Origin: Phallus indusiatus
Taxonomy: Eukaryota > Basidiomycota > Agaricomycetes > Phallales > Phallaceae
Reading direction: 5' to 3'
DNA length: 64,000 nt
Assembly (NCBI GenBank): GCA_027605045.1
Contig: JAQFWX010000024.1
Location: 558,001-622,000, forward strand
Numbering within the stretch: the stretch's first letter is position 1; the number at the start of each line of letters is the position of its first letter. This document shows positions 35,405 through 46,382 of the stretch, one piece after another. The notes below the pieces were generated by a model. It had not been told where the DNA came from and did no database searches. It saw only the letters and a list, made by a program, of their open reading frames with translations. The position numbers and the translations under genes were made by a program.

Positions 35405-36859
35405 TCACGACGTTCTCTGTAGTTCCAATACGTTTTCAGAATGCTCAGACAACGTAACCTCTGGAAAACATAGAGAATTATTGAAGAGTATTTCCATTCC
35501 TATAGGTTTTGAATTTGTCATGACGACATTGGCATGCGAACTTGAAGCACCTAGGCTTTTTAAATTGAGTATTAAACGACTGCCCTGAAAATACGTTGTA
35601 TTCAAGTTTCGTTTTTGCAAGATGTTTTTTGTATCATACCACAATCACCGTCAAAGAGGAGGCCCATCTAAGAATTGAGTTCATCATGATATCAATCTTT
35701 GAGTCATATAGCCCTCGGATGACGCACTGTATAAATGATGGCCCCAAGATTGTGGTCTGAGCTGCGGAAATAACATAGATTCCTAAGACAGTGTAATGTT
35801 TCATCCATATCTCGGCTTGCGATAGAATAACCATACCAAAAAGAAGAAAGAATGCCCATATACCATCCCGAATAAACACAAAATACAGATTAGATATACC
35901 CATCGCATTTCTCCAAGGAGTAGCTGCTAGCATTTTGATCGACCTATACATACGGCATCTTTAGCCTTAATACTGTACGAAATATTCGATATAGGTCAAA
36001 TGTGTTACCTTCCTAATACGAAGAGGAAAATAAAACCCTGAAATATCAGCTCAGAGATCCTATAGTGATTCTAAAAACCAAAGCAATGAATAAGGTAATT
36101 AATATTAGCCGTGCAAGAGCCGGGGAAACCTATGACGCAGTGTCCAGTTATTCCGGATGCAAAGAATGCAGTAGAGGGAAAATTTGCGAGTTTGAGGTTA
36201 ATTGAAACCGCGATGACCAGAGTTGCTGCGCCATCTAGTCCCCAAATCAAAAGTAAAAATATTGCGGTTTCTTCCGTAAAAGGCGAAAGCTAGCATAAAG
36301 AATTGAAATGAGCTTCGAATATACTTGTATAACTTGAAGGAAGCAAAACATACCACGATAAACAAGCAGTAAATCAACAGCGTATAATAAAACTAAACTG
36401 CTGGAAGCATCATACCATATATACCCATCACATATGTTATGTTTTGTATTTACATCGCTGAACGGCAAGATTAGGGTTATTCTGCAAACAGCTTCCCTAT
36501 GTAAATCGAACAATTGAAACAATGGCATTCCTTACATTCCTTGGCTCAATCCACCGTATCTGATAAAAATAAATAAGTACTTGACAATAGAGCTTGGACT
36601 CCTAGCAGCATGTGTTAGACGTAGGCATGGCTGATGACAGCAAGTGATATTAACCTCCAAATCAGTTCAACTTCTTGATCATAGGTGATTAGGATATCCC
36701 ATAGCAAAATCACGGAAGCAGATACTGATATGAATTAATTATCAAATAACCTTGAGATCGGTTAGAAGAATGTCACTTTGAGATAATAATTTAATGTAGC
36801 CTTGTAATAGAATCTCGGAAGTTGACACAGAACGGAAAGTTCGTAGGGGTATCCATCGA
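35405..36859 (-). pseudogene. DUF6533-domain membrane protein, copy B (frameshifted)
   Basis: Clear homologue of copy C over most of its length: ILLWDILITYDQEVELIWR, IWYDASSSLVLLYAVDLLLV, LAFAFYGRNRN, SNLYFVFIRDGIWAFFLLFG and FQGSRLILNLKSLGAS. Two lesions are visible. In the helix exon near 36.25 kb, about 8 bases are missing relative to copy C after GRNR, so the expected LDGAATL helix lies in another phase and the exon runs into a stop. At 36859 a copy C-like first exon begins (ATG, MDTPTNFPF) but has about 7 extra bases and runs into TAA. The downstream exons are open. It is probably a pseudogene, unless an alternative splice or the upstream exon at 37163 rescues it. Confidence 0.65.
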
Positions 36860-37081
36860 TACAATGAAAAGAGATCCGACTCGAAAAACAGTCTTATAAC
36901 AAATAACAAACCGGAGCTGAGGTCTGATTGAGATTCATATGGGGGTCAACATCAGTGTTGATTACAATTTACAAGCCTGAGCCCCGAGACCCCACTTCAA
37001 ACTTTAAGACCTCATGCCATCGTGAGGTGAGTTGAATCACATGTCATAAGAACCAGACAGCACTAACCTATTATGTATACC

Positions 37082-37163
37082 CCTTGGATAAAAGATCAAT
37101 GTAACTCCGTGAGTCCCCTGAAGACAGCTTTTCTACCAGAGAAGATGCAGTCATGGTGTTCAT
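37082..37163 (-). pseudogene. orphan copy A-type first exon with its promoter
   Basis: ATG at 37163 starts MNTMTASSLVEKLSSGDSRS, then YIDLLSKG. This nearly matches the first exon of copy A (MNTTTVSSLAEKLSSGDSQS), followed by a donor-like GTATAC. Its upstream DNA also matches that of copy A, including a gtatatata word. No matching second exon follows directly; the next DUF6533 exon is that of copy B about 350 bases away. It is either a remnant of a deleted gene or a substitute first exon for copy B. Confidence 0.55.
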
Positions 37164-37712
37164 CAAGATCAAGTCATTCATTAATGAAGTTGAAGCTGAA
37201 AAATTAAAACGAAAGAATAATGTTTGTTGTTTTGAAAACACGGGTATATATAGTAATTAATAGATATTAGCAACGTCGAAGCTTTCGCAGCGAGAGTCGA
37301 GACACTGGTGTGGCACCTTAGTTGATCAGGCTCAGGCTGTTGAGATTCTATACACAACATTATAACTCAGGTAGGAGAGCGGGATGAATATCAGCCGAGC
37401 TATAATAAAAATGGAGCATGACGGAGAACGGTACAACTTGTCAGTCGAGCCCCAGCTCGGTGCAAATGTCTCCAGGTGAATTAATTTATTCTCAGGATAT
37501 CATTAATCATGCGGGGGTCGAGATTCTTGCAGAGTGATTGAGGAATAGATCATGATATAATTAAATGATGGCGGGAAACAAATCAATATAAAAGTCTTAG
37601 ACGCGACCTCAGCTTAGATGACGCAGTGACGGAAAGCAGCGATTGCATCGGCGAACATGTTTAGATGTCGTCGCGGAATATGTTTATGTGTATCAAAAAA
37701 TTACTGCGGTCA

Positions 37713-38427
37713 TTGTGGGGTTCCCACAGAGTATAATAAGATTATTTCCATTTTCTATGAATTTATCTAGTTAGTTTCGTTCAAACAAATATCTGCCACA
37801 TGGTCGTTCTTAGCAGACAGGCTCCATTTTCGACATTTTAAGTATCTACTGCATATATGCGGCTTTTTCATGTTCCTTTCTATGATTTTTCTTTTGTTTC
37901 TATTTTTAAGTCTACGATGTAGGACAGGGAGGACGCTTTGTATGCTAGAGGAAGGCATGTTGGACCGAAAAAGACCTCCTTCATGGACAGCCCAGGTTTG
38001 GGAGGGCCGGACTGCTACATGTCACCTATTGTCCCAGAACTTGGACAACTCTGGACAGGGTGCGAGGTATTTTTAGGACAATGAGCTGGACTTTGTGTAC
38101 TTCGGACTTCTGGATCCCAGTTTTGTATTTAAACTCTTTCTTTCTCTCTTACAATACAGTTTAGTTTTGCCCCTCTTTTCTGCTCTCACTGTCAAAGTCT
38201 TGAGAAAGCGAATTTTATTTCCATCTACTTTACATTCTATCTACTTATCTATTCTCTCTGCAAATCATCTTCCCTCTTACCTGTAGGCTGTATAGCTCCT
38301 TCTGCTTCCCCTCATCATCGTGTAAGAATATTAGATTCTTTCTAGGTAGTCGGCAGACAACTAAGAGAGGTGGCGCGCTTCATAGAACGCGGTGATACGG
38401 CGTTCGTCTCCTATTTGAACAGTGTCC
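37713..38427. mobile_element. probable transposon-derived insertion (solo-LTR-like) inside the duplicated spacer
   Basis: Homology between the two spacers stops after ttactgcggt at about 37712 and resumes at about 38428 (ataattgaaatcgg). The extra length is roughly 600 bases. The inserted DNA starts near a hairpin, tgtgggg-ttcccaca, and contains candidate LTR starts (tgtaggacaggg at 37917, tgttggaccg at 37958), a TATA-like gtatttaaac and a polypyrimidine region of about 150 bases, all common in fungal LTRs. No coding frame for gag or pol is present. I could not identify a target-site duplication, so the exact ends and class are uncertain. Confidence 0.45.
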
Positions 38428-38668
38428 TTTTTAAGCTTATAATTGAAATCGGTTTGATCCAGCTTGTTCCCAGAGTCCTGATGCAGTGCTTCTTCATTTA
38501 CTCAATCACCTGAGATTCCAAAAAAAAACCATCGTTACAAGATTGCATAGACATTTTTTCTAAGAGTTATATTATCCTTAACTAATTTAATTTATCGCGG
38601 ATCCTTCGCGTCGTGTCGAGGCAGACCAGTGTCAATAAATATTATTGAAATTACAAAACACCACCGTT

Positions 38669-40155
38669 TCAACCTTCCAGGCCTTCTGATCGCGACATTC
38701 TCTGGAGTTCCAATACGTCTTCAGCATGCTTAGACAATACAACCTCTGGAACACATAGAGTATTATTGAAGAATATTTCCATTCCTATTGGTTTCGAATT
38801 TGTCATGATGAAATTAGCATGTGAAGCACCTAGGCTTTTTAAATTGAGTATTAAACGACTGCCCTGAAAATGCGTTGTATTCAGGTTTTTGCTTTGCAAG
38901 ATGTTTTTTGTATCGTACCACAATCACTGTCAAAGATAGAGCCCATCTAAGAATTGAATTGATGTCAATCTTCAAGTCATATATGATATAGCCCTCGGAT
39001 GACGCACTGTACAAATGATATCCCAAAAACTGTGGTCTGAGCTGCGGAAGTAACATAGATTCCTAAGACAGCGTAATGCTTCATCAAATTTCGTCTTATT
39101 AATACGATAGAGATAAAGATAATCATACCGAAAAGAAGAAAAAATGCCCATATACCATCTCGAATAAACACAAAATACAGATTAGATGTACCCATCGTAT
39201 TTTTCCAAGGAGTAGCTGCTAACATTTTGATCGACCTATACATACGGCACCTTAGGCCTTAATACTGTACGAGATGTCTGATGGTCAAATGTATCACCTT
39301 CCTAATACAAGGAGAAACATAAAACCCTGAAATATCAGCTCTGAAATCCTATAGTAATTTGAATAACCAGAGCGACGAATAGGATAATTAGTCTTACCAT
39401 AAGTCGTGGAAGAGCTGAGGAAGACCCGTTAAGACGCAATCTCCAGTTAATTCGGATAAAAAGGATGGAGTAGGATAAAAGACTGTGAGTTTGAGGCCCA
39501 GTAAAATCACAATTATCAGAGTTGCTGCGCCATCTAGTGCCCACATCAAAAATAAACCGATTAGAACTTTGCGGTTTCTTCCGTAAAAGGCGAAAGCTAG
39601 CATAAACAGTCAAAATGAGATTCGAATATATACGAATAAGGAGACAAAGCACACTACGATAAACAAGTAGTATATCAACGGCGTATAATAAAACTAGACC
39701 GCTGGAAGCGTCATACCATATATATGCTTTACATATGTTATGTTTTGTCTTTAAATCACTGAATGGCAAGACTAGGGTTATTCTGTGAATGGTTTCATTG
39801 AAGTAAATTGAACAATTGAAACAATGGCATCCCTTACATTGCTTGGCTCAGTCCCCCGTATCTAATAAAGATAAATAAGTACTTGACAATAGAGCTTGGA
39901 CTCCTAGCGGCATGGGTTAAATGTAGTCGTGGCTTATGGCAGCAAGCACTGACCTCCAAATCAGTTCAACTTCTTGATCGTAGGTGATTATGATATCCCA
40001 TAATAAGAGCACGGAAGCAGATACTTATTAGATTCAATTATAAAATATGTAAATCTTGAGGTCACTGTTAGAAGGATGTCACCTTGAGATAAGAATTCAA
40101 TGTAGCCTTGTGATAGTAGCTCCCTCAAGAACGGAAAGTTTGTAGGGATATTCAT
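38669..40155 (-). CDS. DUF6533-domain integral membrane protein, copy C
   Basis: The first exon, 40155-40083, reads MNIPTNFPFLRELLSQGYIE then FLSQ. The second carries the DUF6533 core VLLLWDIIITYDQEVELIWR. Later exons give YIWYDASSGLVLLYAVDILL, then FAFYGRNRKVLIGLFLMWAL with DGAATLIIVILLGLKL, then SNLYFVFIRDGIWAFFLLFG, IYVTSAAQTTVFG and a tail with FQGSRLILNLKSLGASH ending SRSEGLEG. Exon joins that I checked keep phase, in contrast to copy B. Several hydrophobic helices imply a multi-pass membrane protein. The function of the family is unknown. It is much closer to copy B than to copy A. Confidence 0.75.
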
Positions 40156-40540
40156 CGATACGTTGATAGCTCGGCGAAAAGAGAAGGGAAACACGACTGT
40201 TATTGTCTTGTAAACTAATGAAATGTCTTTAGTCTTTATATGCACGTAATCTAAATTCCGGGGTCTTAAAAATGGTCCTAATATGCAACTTAAAGGAATA
40301 GAAAGGCAAGAAATTTAATTGTGGATGGAGTGAAATGCGCAAGAGAAATCAAAGTTGGTAAAGAAAGACGGACCGACACATATACTGACTAGTGTTGCCC
40401 ACGGTTGGCTATGGTTGGCCATGGCAAACACTAATATCGACCATCAACAAATCTCTGCTTATAGCCTGTTCGGGCACGCGACTTTATAAGAAATAAGAAG
40501 TCGGAACTGAGGTCTGATCGAAATTCATACGTGAATTCAG
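40156..40540. other. upstream flank of DUF6533 copy C
   Basis: The part at 40480-40540 (ctgaggtctgatcgaaattc) matches the DNA upstream of the copy B-type first exon at 36880-36960 (ctgaggtctgattgagattc), so promoter regions were duplicated with the genes. The tandem words ttggctatggttggccatgg occur near 40405. Confidence 0.45.
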
Positions 40541-40687
40541 AATGTCGCAAAAATCTTTCATGATTATAATCATTTTGGGGGGGTTTATAAAAGCATTATA
40601 AATTGCATTTAATGTCTGAATTGAAATATAAACCCCAAAAGTTAAAAGTAAGCGCCTTTATAAATTGCCAAAGATTTTTGCGACATT
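40541..40687. mobile_element. MITE-like element with perfect 18-bp terminal inverted repeats
   Basis: AATGTCGCAAAAATCTTT at 40541-40558 is matched exactly, in reverse complement, by aaagatttttgcgacatt at 40670-40687. The interior is AT-rich with a gggggggtttata / tataaacccc inner complementarity and no coding frame. Comparison with the homologous flank of copy B shows the element is absent there: the flank passes from attcatatggg to tcaacatcagtgttgatt without it. I see no clear target-site duplication. The structure fits a non-autonomous DNA transposon of about 147 bp. Confidence 0.7.
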
Positions 40688-40776
40688 GCATCAACACAAG
40701 CGTTGATTGCAATCTCCATCATGGTGTAAGCTATCGCTAAAGAAGATGCTCGAGAATCAAGACAAGAAAACTTGTC

Positions 40777-41743
40777 ATGTCTAAGCCGTTATCAGCAAAC
40801 TCACACATGGAACCCGAAGTTTCAGTTTTCTTTTCGAAAAACCACAATGACGCTTGCTACTTAGCAACGGCGGAGTTTCGTCATGTGCATTACATAATAT
40901 CTTGGTTCATAGAAGCGCTCAATTTTTCGCTCTCGCTCGCTCACATTGATTTCATTAGAATCTCCTTGGCCCTAATGCCCAGCGAACGACCGTGTCGTTC
41001 TATTCTCGATTCGAGTAAACGTTGGGTAGTATGCGAAACTGGGAAATCGCAGTTTGCTTATCAACAACGATCGTCGAACCATAAATCTCAGGGCCCTGGT
41101 GGCCCGTCTCAGTTGAAGGCATATAGAGACACGGCATATTGGGGGAAGGATAAAATGACATACGAAGAACTTACATCGGCATGGGATGCCTTTAATAGAT
41201 CCGAAGAGCTCAACGCGTTTTATTTTACTCAGTCCGAGGTACGTCCTGTTCTAAGCGTATCCCGCAGGTTTCGTGACTAATGAGGTCTTTTGGTAGGCTG
41301 TCGACCGTGTTCTAGCACAGGTGTTTCAGGACGTGCGGGTTGACTGCGAGGACTTGGATGGGTTTAAACCGTCTCGTGAAGCATCGAAGCTAAGCTCGAA
41401 CTGCGGTAGACATGGTCCGGATAGTTGTAAAAGAATGGGCTGTGGCGTGAGTAGACCATGTCGCCTTCTGATACAAGTTCTTTGATATATAAGGCTTCTA
41501 GTGGAAGGTCGATCATTCTTCAGGGGTGCAAGATACTTCTGCCACCGGTATCTATGATGAACCTGACATCGACCAGTTGACTATCCCACCGTCGTCACCC
41601 CGGAATAGTGTACGTGTAGACATGTACCTTTGTGTCCCAAATAAGTTTTGACGCTTTCACAGGCTGAGACATGTACTTCTACCCATACGTTGTGCAATCA
41701 TAAGGACCCCCCGCATCGGCCATACCCATATTCGTCTCACTAA
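40777..41743 (+). CDS. unrecognised protein, four exons
   Basis: Proposed exons are 40777-41238, 41297-41450, 41524-41609 and 41663-41743, about 260 residues. The first exon contains RPCRSILDSSKRWVVCETGK and KMTYEELTSAWDAFNRSEEL. The second contains AVDRVLAQVFQDVRVDCEDL and a Cys-rich CGRHGPDSCKRMGCG. The third is acidic (TGIYDEPDIDQL), and the last ends HKDPPHRPYPYSSH. The donor at 41450 (GTAGAC) is chosen because it keeps the downstream exons open; the stronger-looking donor at 41446 (GTGAGT) gives an early stop. The true start may be a later ATG such as the one at MPSERP. I do not recognise the family and assign no function. Confidence 0.5.
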
Positions 41744-42271
41744 TTGACCACTAAACTCTGCTTATCACTGTATCGATACAATACTGTCACACCATTTTTA
41801 TCATCCTGTAGCTTTTCTTAGACCCATACACTGTAGTTCATATAATAATCGAGATACTGTTCTTATGAGAAATCATGCTTGAGCGTGGAGTTTTCAGAAA
41901 CGAAAAATAGTTATTAAGCTATGAAGACAAAAGGATCATAATACTGTGTGTATAATGCTCATGCAAAGTAATAAAGTGATTGAAAGTATCCAAACGACGA
42001 AAATGATGAATGAGGAAACGAGGAAAGCATAGATAGCAAAGACAGCAATACGATGATGGCATGACAGTACTAGACAAGACATGGGGGGCTCATACTGCAA
42101 ATGGGGTCAGAGGGAAGTCAAAAGCGTTCTAACGGTTCTTGGCGTACCTTTTACACTCCAGCGATGTGTAGCGTAATGTACAGCTGGCTTCGGGATTGAT
42201 GATACACATACACAATTAGACATAATTTGCGAGGAAAAGAGTATAAAGAAGTTGGGATGTGTTAGACACGG
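41744..42271. other. intergenic between convergent genes
   Basis: 528 AT-rich bases holding two 3' ends. A tatgctcatgcaaagtaataaa word near 41952 may contain a poly-A signal. No coding frame was seen. Confidence 0.4.
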
Positions 42272-45200
42272 TCACTGTCTCCGAGAACACTGTTGGAGTT
42301 GTAGGAGCGTTTGCTGCAAAGAAGAGTATGTTATAAGAGAAGCAGATGACAGTCTACTTCAAGCGAGAACATACTTTTAATGTGTCTTCTAAGGTCTCAT
42401 CTTGGGGCATTCCGGTAGTCATGCCGATGCCAACCGCCCACATAACAACTTGTCTTAGTAAGTCACGATCTATAATGACTTCATCTTCTTTCAGCCCTAT
42501 AGAAAGAGGATAATCAGAAAGAGATTTCAATACTCAAAACGCTAATTGAGGACGTACCTAGTTCACCAGATCGTCCTTTAGGATGTAACCATCCAGCAGA
42601 CAAAAGCTGAGGGATGGTCTCACGATCTTTCGGGGCTTTCATCAAGCAGCTCTTCAGAGTCCCAATTACTTCTAACGGGACGACCCGAGCTAAATGATAT
42701 AGCTTTTTAGGTGGTGATGCCGCCCCGTTCGCAACGGATGGGTTCCTTGGTTGTGGAATGATAGGAACAGCCTCGGCAGGGTATTCTATAACGGTAGTGG
42801 GATCGGGTATGACTCGCATCTTCTGCAAGACGGAGAGCTGGTGGAATGGAGGAAAGCCGTAGATCATTTGATATAGAATGCAACCCAGAGACCAGATATC
42901 ACTTGCTCTTCCAACCTGTTCCCCTGTTTCTGAGAAATAGTAGTTCTCCATGTAAACAAGATCTTACCTTGAGCCTTGTATTACCTTCTGCAATCTAGCG
43001 TAGTAAAAGACAATGATAAGAAAGAAACTTCTCGTAACGAACAACAAAGAGCTTACTTCAATGGACTCTGGACTCATGTAGTTGACGGTGCCGATCTAAA
43101 CCAGCTCAGTACACAGGTACAACAGACCGAAAGTGTACAGTTACCTGATGATCCCGCTGAATGTTTGTGGTATCATTTGCAATAGCATTAGCAATGCCAA
43201 AGTCTATAAGCTTAAGATCTCCTTTAACTAGAACAAAGTTGGCAGGTTTCAAATCCGAATGGACGATCTTCTCTTCGTGGATAACGTGGACCGCTTCTAA
43301 CATCTACACAAAGAAACCCGCGCAAACCTTAAGCACTTGCAAAGAGAGAACAACAGGTCACCCGTACTTGTTTCCAGTAATACGCCACCCAGATCATATC
43401 TAAAGGCGTGCTTTGACGAGCAGAGATAAGCCTAGCCAGATCAACCTCCCCACATTCCATTACCTGCGACAGTCAGTTTTTTTCGGACTAAGCAGCTATA
43501 TCGCGCAGCTTACCAGCATCAGATGGCCTTTACTTCCACCTTTTACTTCGCTCTCGATAAGGCGGATGATACGGTCATTGCCGTCCAGTCGTCGGAGAAG
43601 GGCGATTTCGTTCATGTAACCCTGGGAACAGAAGCAATGAGAATGTCAAAGGTTGCAGTACAAACAGATATACCTGCATGGTGTCTTGGTCCGTACGATC
43701 AAGACTTACGCGTTTCAACGCATAAATCTCGTTAGTCGGTGTTATGACTCTGTACACTCTAGACGAGCCACCTTTCCCGATCATGTCCAGTTTACCGTAC
43801 GTCCTTCCATTAACCTGCAACCAGCTTCATCAAACGCAGTTCAATTCATAATGCAGATGCTGACAAACCTGAAATGCTTTGGCACCCGCAATCTGTATCG
43901 GCGCTGGAGGCAACGGTGGACGCGCATCTTTACCGCCTTCCCTCTCTCGTACTGGTCCATCGAGATAAGGTCCCAACCCTCCCAGATCTCTATCCACGTC
44001 GCCGACAATGTCAGCGCCCACAGCCCAGGTCTTGCCTTTTGCATTACCACCAGCAGTAGGAGCTGCCACTACAAAGTTTCCGTTGGAAGCATTTTGCGGT
44101 TCAGGTGCTGTCGGACTACGCCTATGTAAGCCCCGTGATACCGCCTGAACTTGGCTCGGAGGTTGATTCACTGAGCTAGTCCTTTGAAGACCTTGAGGGC
44201 GTTCAACTGGAGCAGCAGCAGATCTTTCTAAGGGTTGTGAAATGAGGGCGTGGTTACGTTCCAATGAGACGGCGACGTGGCGTGCTGAAGGCGAACGTCG
44301 AGCGGGTATTGGAAGAGCATCTGGCATGACAGTTTCGGAATCTCGACGTTGATGAACATTTCGAACTAAGAAAAAGGATGACGAGGTTAGTTGTCTGAAA
44401 CGAAGATAGCCAAGATAAGACTTGCTCAGTTTATTTGGTTCTCGTTCTCTTTCCTCCTGAACAACCGGAAAATGCCGTTCCTCCTCCTTCGCAAAGTAAG
44501 ACAAAGAAGATTGAGAACGAACTGGATCAAAAACGTCAGCAGCGTTACACCCCCTATAATAATCTACATACCGTAATGCTCGTGCAAGGCTTCATGATGT
44601 TCGTCCAACTCACGTTGTACGCCCTGCTCCTTTTCTTCGGTGATCCTTTGCAGTTCATGCTCCGGTACGTCGCGTTCTAGTAGTTCTTGAAATTCTGAAA
44701 CCAATTCAACACATGCATTCCATCCACTACATCCTCAGGTACCTACCACTCGCTTCTTGTTCCTGTTTTTCCCGGTCGTCTTTTGTTATTCTTCGTGCTC
44801 CACCTGTCAAGGGTCTAATGGGTCTTAAGTCGTTTTCGGCTGGTATGTGCATGTCAGAATGAATAGAAGGTCGCGATACTGTTGAGAAAGAGTTCATACG
44901 TGATCCTTCAATACTTCCCGGGGTGGATCGCGCGTCTGAGCTTCCTGCACTTGTGCGAACCCCTAAAGAGTCTTTGGATCGCGGGACGGCACCCAGAACG
45001 CGTTGTTGCTTGGAGAGAGGGCGACGAGAACGAGCATGAACCTGCACACCCTCTAAAGGTTGGGAGTGCGGCTGATAATCCGGAAGATCCACTTGGATGG
45101 CCGGCGGTGCGGAGGGCTCGGAATGTGTACGGGTGAGAGAAGAGTTTAAAGGGGCTGAAGATTGGTGATCTTCGCAATGATCAGTAAGTCAGCCTAAACT

Positions 45201-45833
45201 TGTGATAGAAAAGCGCTTACCGTTGACGGCTGTCTCGGGCCCTAACACCCAGTTTTCTTTATCCTTTTCGCGCAATCGACGGAGGCGAGCTTCTTTTTCG
45301 CGTTCTTCTTCACGCTCCTTTTTGAGAGATTCGAGATCGTCTTTTCGCTTTCCATCAATAGGAACGCGTCGTGCTCGTCCCAACAACCGGTCGTTATCCG
45401 GCACGGTAGGGCGCGGAAGACCCATTGGCGCCGCTGAACTGGAAACCGCTCGTTGAAACGTCCTATGCATAGGATGGCCGTCAGAATTGGTATGGGATTG
45501 CCCTCCTAATGATCCGTACGAGCGAGACAAGACCGATGAAATGGAAGGATGGTTTTCCGGAGCGCGTTCACTCCCTAATAACTCGATAGGACGTGTTCTT
45601 GGAGAAACAACCTCTTCTTGCTGTTGAGAGGCAAAGAACAGAGGCTGTTTTTCTCTTTCTTCAGAGTTTCCGTGTTTTGAAATTCGCATAGCGTTTCCAT
45701 CGTCGTCAAATATGTATTCGAATGAAAGTTGGGGTGCGTCGTCGGAACTGTTGCTGATATTGCTGGGGCTGGGGCTGAGGTTGTGCATTTGGGGCAAGTC
45801 CGTAGAGAGGAGACCGTTTATAACAGCACTCAT
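42272..45833 (-). CDS. MPS1: Spindle-assembly-checkpoint protein kinase Mps1/TTK
   Basis: Dual-specificity kinase that acts at kinetochores and in spindle-pole duplication. The non-catalytic N-terminal half (45833 to about 43.85 kb) is Ser/Pro/Arg-rich with short coiled-coil segments ([40 protein letters not shown]). The kinase domain is split over several exons: [18 protein letters not shown] (P-loop); YALKRVSL (catalytic Lys); [32 protein letters not shown] (HSD catalytic loop); [20 protein letters not shown] (DFG); [12 protein letters not shown]; a 27-nt exon, 42994-42968 (IAEGNTRLK); then [20 protein letters not shown]. The NYMSPE motif after the activation loop is typical of Mps1. The C-terminal tail ends QQCSRRQ at the stop 42272-42274. 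My exon chain gives about 900 residues; exons in 44.4-44.6 kb are approximate. Confidence 0.9.
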
Positions 45834-46382
45834 CGTCCTGTTTTGTCCGGTGTCTTGAGGGTCGATGTTACAAGTGTGAACGAAGACGGGACTTTTTTAC
45901 AGGCCACGCGTTAGGTCACGTGCACTCGAACAAATGAGCTAATATTAATACGTAAGTTTAGGCGCCCATGTAATCACTCCTCGTGCCGTCTGTTTGTGAT
46001 GGCCTCCTTGGACCAAGTGTACCTTGGACATGATGTATGGACGAGTAAAGACAAAATCTAGCGACAGGTGCAGTGCGCATCTGTAATCATGAATGAACAG
46101 GTATGTATGTATGACAGGAGGAATACGTAGATAATACAAATATTTGACTTAATATTGCCTCTAACATGAATACTATTTTAAGGTTATCAATATGTCAGTC
46201 ATATTTCAATTCTTATTTGAGGCTCTGATTGACTCATATCATCTAAAATACAGCGTGTCAATAATTTCATTCACCAGAACCCGGATCGCCCTGATTAGAT
46301 ACCCCGTTACCAAATTTACCCACACTGTGTCCGCGTCCAGATACTTAAAGAAATCCTTATCGGACCCTGTAAGATCGTCTCG
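45834..46382. promoter_or_regulatory. divergent intergenic region of MPS1 and hydantoinase-DUF917 genes
   Basis: 549 bases separate the two start codons, so both promoters must lie here. Directly upstream of MPS1 the word ggtcacgtgcac near 45914 contains a CACGTG E-box core, the binding site of bHLH factors such as Cbf1/Pho4 in other fungi. Whether it is used is unknown. Confidence 0.45.

Noticed and set aside
43413..44129. Several plus-strand frames opposite MPS1
   Set aside because: Antisense shadows of kinase and linker exons.
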